Assembly: GCA_001179505.1 (NCBI GenBank)
Contig: CDMY01000309.1
Coordinates: 24,211 to 88,210, forward strand
DNA length: 64,000 bases
Reading direction: 5' to 3'
Source of the DNA: Vitrella brassicaformis
Taxonomy: Eukaryota > Sar > Vitrellaceae
A program made the translations under genes and the position numbers. The notes under the pieces were generated by a model. It was not told where the DNA came from, did no database searches, and worked only from the letters and a program-made list of their open reading frames with translations. Positions 55,001-64,000 of this stretch are shown in pieces (positions within the stretch are counted from its first letter, which is position 1; each line of letters begins with the position of its first letter).

Positions 55001-57260
55001 TTAGGTGTCGAGTGCTTTGAGAGTGAGCGTATTCGGACGCCGCCCGGGAAGTCCCCCCCAACTGATGCGAAACCGGCCGTCAACGCCTTCAATGGCGTCG
55101 CCGTGGGTCCGCTCCTCCACCAGCCGCCTAAAGCTCTGACCTCCAACTGGCCGCAACAGCGAGAAGTGGAGCTCCTTGATGCCTCGGATCGTGAGCAGCG
55201 ACCTGACGCAGGCGATGCCGAACTCGCCAGGGCATCGCCATCGCCCAAATCCCGAGGAACTGCAGACAGACAGACAGACATAACATCCAATGGGTTGGCG
55301 AGCGAGAGCTGCCGATTGGTTGTCTGTGAGGAGGCGATTGTCTGCAGCTCACCCTCTACACTACTATCCAGTACTGTGATGGTCGGCAGCTGATCCGCCA
55401 TGTCCCCCCACGTCAGCCCCCCCTCACCCACATCCGTCACGCTTGTGGCCTCGAAACACTCCAACTCCCTCTCCCCACCAACCGCCTGCAACACCCCCAC
55501 TGCTTGCTCCTCTGTCGAGTGCCACAGCTCAATGCGTTTGACAGCCGGCATCTTGGTCAGCAGCTTGCGAGCAATCACGTGCCCGTTGCTGTCGTGGATG
55601 GAGAGGGACGACGCGGCGGGGAATGCGTTGTTTGGCATGCTGTCGATCACAAGTGGGTCAGCATCCAGACCCACTTGTGATCGCATGACCTCCACCCTCT
55701 CCGCTTTGAGGAATGTCAGGGACTGAGCGAGGGCGATGGCAGCGGGGCTGGGCGTGTCCAGAGGGTTGGTGGTGTGGTTGGGGAGGATGGCTGGGGACAC
55801 TGTGTGGGCTTTGGCTGCCAGCTGCTGGATGTGTTTCTGCACGAAGGGGGAGGGCTCCGGGCGCGTGGGGACCCCACACAGAAGGGAAAGGTCGAAGGCG
55901 TTACTCGTGTCGAAGATACTGATGTCGACGGGGATGTCGGGCCTCACAGAGACGGCACGGGCGAAGGTCTCGATGGCCGAGAGGGTCGCGAAGATGTGGC
56001 TGTCGATAAAGGAGTCCTTGAGCTTCATGCTGAGCTTCTTGATGGAGCGGCAGCCACGGTCGACAAGAACGGCCTGCACAAAGACACACGTACATCGCAA
56101 ACAGACTCTCACCCACTCTCTCTGATTTTGTGTATCTTGTGTAATCCGTCGCACACCTGAAGGCGCTCTAGACCCCTAGCGCTCGCGCTCGACATTCTGA
56201 GTGTGCCGACATCCTCCAGCTGCGACAGCGACCCCGGCTGGCCGGCCGCTGCCACCGGGATCTGCGCCAGCGAGTTGGCCGTGACGTCAGGATGGCATTC
56301 CACGTGCAGCTCCTTGAGGCACCGCGACATCCCCACCAGCCCCTCCAACACCTCCAACACCCCATCGCCACACACGATCCCTCCCAACTGGACTGCCTCC
56401 AGTGACGGCAGCTGCCAGTGGCGCCCGCGGCCGGGATAGGAGAGCTCATATCCCTGCACCGTGATGGAAGTGAGGGATGTAAGGGTGGGGGGCGGGTCGA
56501 GGCGCGAGAGGAGAGCCACCGACGGCTCCGTCGCAGCTCGGATATCGCGATACTCGTCCTCGTCGACGATGACGGTCGATCCGCCGCTCTCGCCGTACTC
56601 GATCGACTCAAGCGTCCCCCGGCCTAGTTGGCCGGCTGCTGTGGCCGCCTCGGCTCTCCGCCCCTCACTGTGGCCCTCCACCGATGCCGTGACGACCTTG
56701 TGGATAACCGGCGACAGAGGGATGTAGTCAATAAAAGCGGGCGGCCCTCTTGAGATGAAGAGGTTACGGGGATGCTTGACGACGATTGACTTGAGCCGTG
56801 TGAGCTGCCGGCCCCACTCGAAGGCGTCAGCGAATGAGAGGCCGCACCAGAAGCGCCGCTCGGCGGTGTCGTAGGTGTCCATGACCAGCTGGGTGATCTG
56901 GCAGCCGACGTGGCGCCACAGCCGCTGGGGCAGCGCCGCCACCAAATGAAGCGACACGAACGAGAAGACGTAGGCAACAACAACCGGCTGAGTGTTTCTC
57001 TGACAACACACACCACACAGACACAGAGAGAGGAGACAATGAGGATGTGTGTGTTTGCCAGTGGTTTGGTTTGGTGCATCTCAGCTTACGATGTGGCTGA
57101 AGTGTTGAGCAAAGGCCTGCAGACCTATGCTGTGGGTGGCGTGCGATGCCGTCGCCTGCTGCTGGTGCTGCGGGCCGTCGGTGTCCATCATGGCCTCCTC
57201 GTGTGCATCGTCCTCCTCTCGCTCTGCCCGCCTCTGTCGCTTCGACGCCGACTCACTCAT
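55001..57260 (-). CDS. Unrecognised paralogous family, copy C (inverted; frameshift in last exon)
   Basis: Exons on the minus strand: 57090-57260, 56157-56987, 55353-56073 and 55001-55259. Exon 1 reads intact from MSESASKRQRRAEREEDD to GLQAFAQHFSHI. Exon 2 carries VVVAYVFSFVSLHLVAALPQ and LRR-like parts (SRCLKELHVECHPDV); exon 3 carries DRGCRSIKKLSMKLKDS, TNPLDTPSPAAIALAQ and EGGLTWGDMADQLPTI. In exon 4 one base is missing near 55230 relative to copies A and B (GATGCC-CTGG for GATGCCGCTGG). With it restored the family ending (SWGG to LKALDT, TAA at 55001) is reached; as written the frame runs on to 54844. Copy C matches copies A and B across all exons and keeps the same intron positions. Function unknown. 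Confidence 0.72.
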
Positions 57261-57319
57261 CGCCTGACCACGTCAATCATCTACCAAACAAGCGGACCGG
57301 CGCCGCCCCAACACCATCT

Positions 57320-57469
57320 ATGGCTGCACAGATGGACATGGATGACGACAAATGCATTCACTGTCCATGCTGTATCTACACATCTCGCTCATCTGAGTGT
57401 CCTGGCTGTTTCCTCCCTCTTGGCTCACCTGTGTGCCTCAAGGATATCCGCCGCAAAGGGTTTGAATAA
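57320..57469 (+). CDS. Small Cys-rich open frame (zinc-ribbon-like)
   Basis: A 49-codon frame, MAAQMDMDDDKCIHCPCC, then CPGCFLPLGSPVC. Two CxxC pairs plus further Cys could bind one or two zinc ions. It lies 60 bp from the divergent start of family copy C. No homologue is recognised and it may be chance. Confidence 0.3.
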   Translation: MAAQMDMDDDKCIHCPCCIYTSRSSECPGCFLPLGSPVCLKDIRRKGFE

Positions 57470-57519
57470 CGGCTGCAGCTCGCACTGTACTCTGTGATTC
57501 GTCTCTGCTTCCCCGGGAT

Positions 57520-57909
57520 GCTGTCGGCTGTGTTGTTGGCCTTTCTGTCGATAGGCGTAAGTGGCGCCCGTCCGAAAGCCCACCCCAGTGTGGTGCTGAG
57601 GCAGCTGGAGAGCCATGACAGGCAGCAGCAGATGAGAGCTCTTCACTCGATCTGGCATGCGCAGACACGCCAAACAACCAGCTGCAGAGACACACAGACG
57701 GGAAGGGAATGAGTGGTCGTTTCCTTGAATTGTCTGTCTGTCTGTCTGCATGTCGGTTGCTGACTCGACGGCTTACGTCATATGGTACAGCATCTGTGTC
57801 CGTCCTCGACCTCGTCCACGGGATCTATGAGAAGATGAATCAGTTGGGTGTGCTATCAGAGGCGAGATTCATCTGCCTCAAATGCTCACAGAGCCCTGTG
57901 AGGTCTTAT
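57520..57909 (+). pseudogene. Short secreted armadillo-like fragment
   Basis: The frame MLSAVLLAFLSIGVSGARP opens with a signal-peptide-like stretch and continues VVLRQLESHDRQ QQMRALHSIW, resembling the first armadillo-like unit of the gene at 61361 (RKLQSNDMDQQLDALWAISV). A second possible exon, LDLVHGIYEKMNQLGVLSEA, ends at a GTAAGT donor at 57909. No continuation is found, so this is probably a truncated relative. AGCTCGCA at 57477-57484 upstream resembles the promoter 9-mer. Confidence 0.35.
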
Positions 57910-58373
57910 GTAAGTATATGTGGGCTCTGTGATGATGTATTCACCTGCCTGCCGGCACGTCTCTGCCTGTCATATGCATGAAGGAGCGCGTCAGATCTGT
58001 CCGGCTGCCTGTCTGTGGCATCGTGCCAGCACCCGTCAATGTCAATGCAGCCAGTAAGCACTGACTAAGATCTTGATGCACATAACCTACACGACGTCAA
58101 TCAAGGAAGCACAGCACATCTACTATCCCAACAAAATTCATCCCACCTTATGGAATCAGCCAAAAACGTGTGTGTGGAAAACTGTTGTGGAGCTGACTAA
58201 CCTCCTTCCTTCCCATCCATGTGTGCCCGCAGGTGGATATCAGACAAACAGACAGACAGCCTGGCCCGCCAGAGTGCACCCTCTCACGCAGCACTGCCCA
58301 ACGTTGCCTAATGCCTAACCAAAAGCCTCCTAGAAAAGAGCAACGTGTGTGTGCGTCGACACACGCTGCTCAG
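57910..58373. other. Spacer without recognisable gene
   Basis: A 464-bp stretch upstream of the transporter stop codon. Open frames are short and carry no motif. I see nothing in it. Confidence 0.45.
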
Positions 58374-61124
58374 TCACTCGTTGGTGGGCACAGCCATGAA
58401 GCGGTCGCTATCTCGTTGGGCGTCATGTGTGGTGGCCATGCTCGGACGCTCGCCGCCGCCTATGCCTGCAGCAGCCACATCTCCAGCTGCCGCGGCGTGC
58501 TTGTCGCTCTCTGGTGCAGCAGCTGCATCCTGGACGACTACGTTGACCGCATCTGGCTGAATTCCCAGTGACACGGAGCTGGCATGATGGAAAAATTCAC
58601 CTTCACCGCGACCAGCTGCAAGCGGGCAAAGACAGAGGGCAAGCTTCTCTCTGTGTCTCTCTCTTGTGTCTCATGATCGATGCTAGCCGATGCTCACTGA
58701 AGTCCTCTTCGAACTGGTTCTGTTCGGTCTTGCTGAGTTCCGACGAGAGCTTGGCGATCAGCCTGACGCGATGCAACGTCAGACACAAAGGAAGAGAACG
58801 CAGGACATGGTTGGCAATCATAACACGGTGTTGTTGCGTATCTCCCTCCCTGGCTCACTTGTTTTGCTTCTTGCGCAGCTGCTCTGCGTATTGGGCGATG
58901 ACCTTGTCTCCGTTCAAAAGCTTCAGCCACACGACGAAGAAGATGATGGCCAATCCGATGATGGCCACAATGATGCTGCCACCAATCGTGAGGCCAGGCT
59001 GTCCGTTCTCCTCCTCGAACATTTGGCACAGCCCGAAAAGGGCGAATGGAATCAGGAAGAAAACCTGCATACAACGCGTGCATGCATCTATACACATGTC
59101 GTCTCTTGTATGTATCCTGACTCGCTTACAGTGACTATGTAGGCGATTGGGAACCAGCGGAAGTCAGCCGTGATTTGGCCGAGGGCAGTGGCCATGCGGA
59201 GCGGCACACGGCGCATCATGGGTATGGGGTACCAAATGAGGATGCCGAATATGTTAAAGAAGAGGTGGCACATGGCGATCTGCATGCCCTCGGGCTTGTC
59301 TGACACTAACGCCGCCATCACAGAGGTCACCGTCGTCCCAATCTGCACGTAAGGAGTGATAGGGAAATGAACGTGTGACGGCCTTCGTGTGTGAGGAACT
59401 CGGCTCGCTCACGTTTGCGCCGAGTGTGAGGGGGTACATGTGGTGGAGGTCGATCCCACCCAGGCCCACAAGCGGCGTCAAGACAGATGTCGTGATCGAG
59501 CTTGACTGCACGAGAATCGTCAAACCGCAGCCGATCAACATGGCCACATAACCTACACACACGTACACAAAGGGACAGATGGCAGATGGAGAGTGGCTGG
59601 GCTGGAGCCTCACCCACCGTGTCCCGGATAGGTCTGATAGACCACGCGCTCAAACGTCTCCTTAATGGTGCCGATCAGGAGGTAGCGAAGCACCTTCACC
59701 TGCAGGCCAGTGACAGGGAGTTCATCGACTTTTGCTCACATGTATAGTCACCATCACTGTGAGAGCCACGAGCAACAGCACCAGACTGACGACGGCGTGA
59801 ATACCCCGTATCGGAACTCGCCATCCGCCCAGTGGTCGCCGGTCTCAGTGGGGCCCAGCTCCCCGTCAATCTCAGGCGTATGCACTTTCTGAGCACATGA
59901 AGGGAGGGGGTGAGGTGTGCAGCAAGTGTATGTTGTGTGTCTGTCGTATGCGTCTCCCTGCCTGCCAGGCCAGGCCCTCGAGTATGAGGTGGTCGACATA
60001 GGCCGGGCTAGTGACGTTGCGCGTGGAGCAGCCCAAGGTGCCGCTGGCCACACCCTTGATCACTTTCTTGTCGGCCACCAGAATGTGCTTCGTCACCATT
60101 TTGACGATCTTGTCAAACGGACCTTCCCACTTTTCGCCCTGATGTTGTGGAGCGGAACGACCAGACACACACAGAGACATCCACTTCTCGCCTGCTCCAT
60201 GCATAAATTGACCAATGCATCCATACCGATGTGAGCTCCATGCTATCCTTAATTGCATCACTGAGGTGTTCCAAGACTCCTGAGACTATCTCCACCGGTA
60301 GCAAGACCGCCACAGAAAGCAAATTAAAACAGTCATGTACCTACAATCATGCATGCGCGTGCAGTGAGCGAGACACGCTCATGACACATTCTCTCTCTCT
60401 CTCTCTGTGTGTATCTGTGTGACATACCGTGGCCCCCGCGAAGGCCCGCTTAAACTCCCCAAGCTGATGTATCTGCCCTAGACTCACAATGGTGTTCGTC
60501 ACCGACGTACCGATGCTGCATGAGAGGGCGTCACGTGCAGAGAGACAGAGGATTGAATGTGTACCCGTCTTAGTGTGCTTACTTGGCTCCCATGATGACG
60601 GGGATTGCGATGTGGACGCTCAGAAGCCCGGAGCCGACCAGCGACACGACGATGGATGTTGTCGTGCTGCTGCTCTGCAGGGTCACCGTGGCCAGTATTC
60701 CTGATGCATCCATGAAGAGTCAGGCGGAAAGGAGAGGGGTTCAACCCTAGTAGTTCATTCCAAGAGATGCGTACCAGCTGTGAGGCCAGAGATTGGGTTC
60801 TGAAGTTCGCTGAAGAATTGGCCCATCCCACAGCTGCCAATGGTCTTGAAGCTGCAGCCGGGAGGGACAGAACCATATGCAGAAATCCATGCCTCGACAT
60901 GACGGGGCGTCACAGACGGACCTCTCTCCCATCAGTTTGAGCGCGATGAGGAAGAGATATAGGGCCCCCACGAGTACGACCAGCAGAAGGGACACCTTGA
61001 GCCACTCAAGCCACTTCTTCGTCGGCGAGGCCTCACCACCCTCAGCCTCGGCATCATCCGGCCGACGAACAACCTCAGAGTCCGGGGCGACGTCAGGGGC
61101 GCCTGCCTGGGGAGACTGGGCCAT
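58374..61124 (-). CDS. SLC34-type sodium/phosphate cotransporter
   Basis: A multi-exon minus-strand gene from ATG 61124 ([20 protein letters not shown]) to TGA 58374. The N-terminal tail is acidic, followed by a membrane helix ([20 protein letters not shown]). The two inverted Na_Pi_cotrans repeats each carry the QSSS signature: [20 protein letters not shown] with [18 protein letters not shown], and [20 protein letters not shown] with [18 protein letters not shown]. Then come [31 protein letters not shown] and a last helix ([20 protein letters not shown]), with a basic and Ala-rich cytosolic tail. Family members import inorganic phosphate using the Na+ gradient at the plasma membrane. A GC-AG intron lies at 59889-59961. 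The frame breaks by one base in the C run at 59804-59807 between [10 protein letters not shown] and [16 protein letters not shown]. Confidence 0.92.
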
Positions 61125-61360
61125 TGCGGGAAGAGGAAAATGTCAAAATTGGGTGAGGGGGAAGAGAAAGAAGCCCAAGTCGAGAACCCTGCAACCCGAA
61201 CCCTGACCAAACGATTTTTTGTTGTTGGACTTCCCATGATACTTGCTGTTGGACTTCCCATGATATACATTTGGCGGCAGTCATTCTCCCGCGCATCATT
61301 GAACCGCAGCCACGCACTTTGAACCGCAGCAGGCACCAAATAGGTCACTAAGGCAGAGCC
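61125..61360. promoter_or_regulatory. Divergent promoter, SLC34 / armadillo-like gene
   Basis: A 236-bp spacer. TGTTGGACTTCCCATGATA occurs twice about 26 bp apart (near 61223 and 61248), and TTGAACCGCAG occurs twice near 61299 and 61319. On the minus strand, 61180-61205 reads TCAGGGTTCGGGTTGCAGGG, related to the CAGGGTTTCGAAC motif of other promoters. Confidence 0.4.
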
Positions 61361-61866
61361 ATGATTGCATCACCGTACCGCTCAGCGATGACGTCAGCTA
61401 CATCACTCGGCTGTTGGGCATTGTTCGTGGCAGAGATGACCGCAGCCATTCCCCGCTCAGCTGATCCGTTGGTACAAGACGACGCGCTGCAGCTGGCGAA
61501 CGAAATCCGTGACCGGTCCCCAGAGAGCTGGAGCCAGTGGATGCTGGGTGCTCACTATTCGAGGAAGCTGCAGAGCAACGACATGGACCAGCAGCTTGAC
61601 GCGTTGTGGGCGATATCTGTCATGCTCGCCAGCAGCGTTGACCCTGCAAGTGACGCTGCTGGATTGGTTGAGCTCTTCCGGCCGGCCCTTTTCGCCCTCA
61701 TGAGAGACTTTCGGGTGGACCGATCTGTTCAACTTGAGGCGGCGACAGTCTTGCAGCAGATGGCAGAGACCGGCGACCAGGCCACCGATGCTCTCGCGGG
61801 GTGAGTGAGTGAGTGAGTGAGTGGCTGATTGACATGAAGCTGGAGGCTCACTCACATCAATTGTCG

Positions 61867-61897
<31 letters not shown>

Positions 61898-64000
61898 AGA
61901 GCTGGTGCCCTTCCGTCCCTCATTGAAACCCTCAGGCGCACTAAGGGACTGCCAGAAATCGACATCCGAGACATCGCGAGCCGCTTGGCTGTCGTCGTGG
62001 ATCATCTGCAGTGGGTGGAAGGAGCAGTGCTCGAGACATCTAACGTCTTACCGACGGTCATTCAGCTGCTGGATCATGACCATGAGAGCATCAAGATGAC
62101 CGCAATGTCGATGCTCGCCTTCTCCGGTATTTGGATGCACCAGTCCCGGCATCGCCACTGTCCAGATGTGCAACTCGGTGTGGCCGAAGTTTTAGTCAAG
62201 CATGAGGTGGTGACGAAGCTCTCGCCCTCCCTGTTGTCAACGAACCCGGATCTCAGGAGGACAGCCGCCTCCACGATCCTTATTGTCCTTCTCACGGTGC
62301 TGCCAGGTGTATGCGGGAGCGAGAGGAAGCAGGAAGGGGGCACCGTCAGTCTTCAGGAGATAGTTGACACTAATGTGTTGCCCAACGCTTTCAACGCCCT
62401 CAAACGTGCCGAAGTTGATGGCTCCTTGGTTTATGCTGAGGGTCTTATTGATGTGTCTTACTCGATCCTGATTTGGGCCACGTGCAGCTCGCTTCTATCA
62501 GAGGGAAACGAGCAACAGGTATGCCGGACATTTCAGCCAGGTTAACAAGGGTATTTTGTTGGTTCCTGGATCCTCTTGTTTGTGCAGCGTAGATATGCGG
62601 TGGACAATTTATGCCCTGACCAAGTATGTGGACTTTGCCCCCGGCGCGATGCGCACGATCCTGTTGTTCTCACGATGCTCACGTCGCTTAATGAGATACT
62701 CCGGTATGCAGCAGAGCGCTGGTTCTCACTGTCACTGTCATTATGATTGGTGGCATGGTGTGTCGATCAGGAACGATGCTGTCTTGGGCGAAGAAATTGC
62801 CGATATCATATTCAGCAGGGTGAGGGCTCATTCGCTCGCCCATGCACTCATGGAGCAGAGAGCTTCTTTTGTCTGTTCTGCTTGCGACTGTAGGAAGGAT
62901 GCCATCGGACGATCGAGAGCCTTACCAAGAGCTCCGGACCTCGTTTTGCTGCTGCGGCCAAGGAGCTTATGCGTGCACTGTCCAACCACGCGACGAGGCT
63001 ACATCCCCTGCCAAGAGACGACGGAAGGGTACGACACATACGCGCTGTGAAGCGTCTCCATGAATGTCTCCATGAATGTCTCTCCCTTTCTCTCTTGCCT
63101 GCAGCCGTCCTCTCTCTCGACGTCACCACCCTGGGTTGGAGGCGGCATGTTCCTTTTTGTGGTGGCCCTGTCAGGGCTGTGGTGCTTCGTTGCCCATCCC
63201 TGGCTGCAGCGTCGCCAGCTGCGCCAGGACGAACGGCAAGCGGATCAAGCAGCAGCGGAGCTTCCTCGTCAAAGAAAACAGGCGAAGGGAAACAGCGACC
63301 ACCAGGGCCAGGCACAGGCGGCCAACAGACAGCCGGGGACTCACCACACGGCAGCCAACCAGCCCCTGTCAGCAGCCCCTGTCCCAGCGAGACAGCAAAG
63401 CAAGAGGAAGAAACCCAAAGAGAAAGGAGCCAGCCGTCAAGACGAGGTCAAAGGAGCACCAGCGTCTGCTGCAGCTGATGTCGATGGGAGTACTTCTTCC
63501 ACTGTCACACCCAGCGGCAGCAGCGACTGCCTGACGCCCACCAGCCCTGCAGATGAAGTGGGCGCATCGGCTGGTTCTCATCAGCAGGACCAGGAGCGTC
63601 AGCAGCGGGAGGTGGCGACAGCAGATGGTGGCGGCCAGTGGACTCAGGCGGGGGCGAGACACCGAAAGAAGAAGGCCACAGGAACGGGGTCGAGCAGGGA
63701 GGACGCATCTTCACGACAAAAGGCTGGCCAGGAGACCCCCGAGGCATCTCGGCAGACGGTGCCCGCACATCAGATGCCCCACCCCTTGAAGCCGCCCAGC
63801 AGCTCTGCAGCAATGAGGAAAGGTGGCGGAAACCACGCGCGTGGCGGTATCAGCAGTGCCACCTTGACGGCCGACCAGGCGCCACGCCATACCACGCCGG
63901 CAGTGACCAATGGTACGACAACAAGGAGGAGGGCCGCTGGGAGGGGCCTGGGGCTGCCAGCAACTATACCACCACCACCAGGCGCGTTCCCTCCCAATCC
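61361..64000 (+). CDS. Armadillo/importin-alpha-like repeat protein with membrane segment (runs off the right edge)
   Basis: Exons: 61361-61800, 61900-62518, 62588-62703, 62771-62819, 62894-63028 and 63105 to beyond 64000. The first two exons encode armadillo-type helical units: DQQLDALWAISVMLASSVDP, RSVQLEAATVLQQMAETG, LPSLIETLRRTKGLPEIDIR and LPTVIQLLDHDHESIKMTAM. These resemble importin-alpha ARM repeats, but no importin-beta-binding domain is seen; a hydrophobic start (MIASPYRSAMTSATSLGCWA) is present instead. The last exon begins PSSLSTSPPWVGGG and has one membrane segment (MFLFVVALSGLWCFVAHPWL), then a very long Gln/Lys/Ser/Thr-rich open frame with no stop before the window ends. Role unknown; protein-protein binding is the family norm. 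Confidence 0.75.

Overview
The window is nuclear DNA from an intron-rich, GC-rich microbial eukaryote. Nearly every gene is split into many short exons with GT-AG introns, plus a few GC-AG introns. Introns and spacers are loaded with CA/TG, GATG and CAGA simple repeats. The gene content (Argonaute, RAD54, a class I ribonucleotide reductase with ATP cone, SLC34, TBC RabGAP, fucosidase, QRT3-like pectinase, phytochelatin-synthase-like protease) suits a free-living protist. A photosynthetic alveolate such as a chromerid (Vitrella-like) is my best guess, but that is inference. No prokaryotic operon, phage or CRISPR feature is present.

Layout. 0-3 kb: 5' part of a RAD54-family gene (-) and, divergent to it, a secreted or ER membrane DUF1295/steroid-reductase-like protein (+). 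4.2-13.2 kb: two large tandem minus-strand genes, an Argonaute of about 30 exons and a GH29 alpha-L-fucosidase. 13.7-18.8 kb: ribonucleotide reductase large subunit (+). 20.2-22.8 kb: GMC oxidoreductase (-). 23.2-28.9 kb: two tandem copies of an unrecognised gene family; a third, inverted copy lies at 55.0-57.3 kb. 29.3-34.7 kb: a phytochelatin-synthase-like gene, an unknown gene, and an RGG protein with a UAP56-binding-type motif. 35.5-42.2 kb: an ankyrin gene, poorly resolved open frames and a TBC RabGAP, with two copies of a 61-nt direct repeat. 42.7-49.5 kb: a scrambled zone holding partial copies of the RGG gene and of the Argonaute gene, a degenerate gene, and a head-to-tail duplication interrupted by an assembly gap. 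49.7-64 kb: QRT3-like pectinase, tRNA m7G-methyltransferase-like gene, small membrane protein, inverted family copy, SLC34 phosphate transporter, and an armadillo-like gene that runs off the end.

The genes do not form a pathway; they are ordinary eukaryotic neighbours, often in divergent pairs sharing 150-500 bp promoters. The most interesting signals are: introns whose 5' end is CA-rich and 3' end TG-rich in the sense strand, so the two ends can pair; an Argonaute with an RGG box inside its PIWI domain and two of the four slicer residues replaced; a set of GC-AG introns, one conserved in a duplicated fragment; recurring promoter motifs; and the mosaic duplication zone. Several single-base frame breaks, some in G/C runs, show that either base errors or gene decay must be considered when using this sequence.
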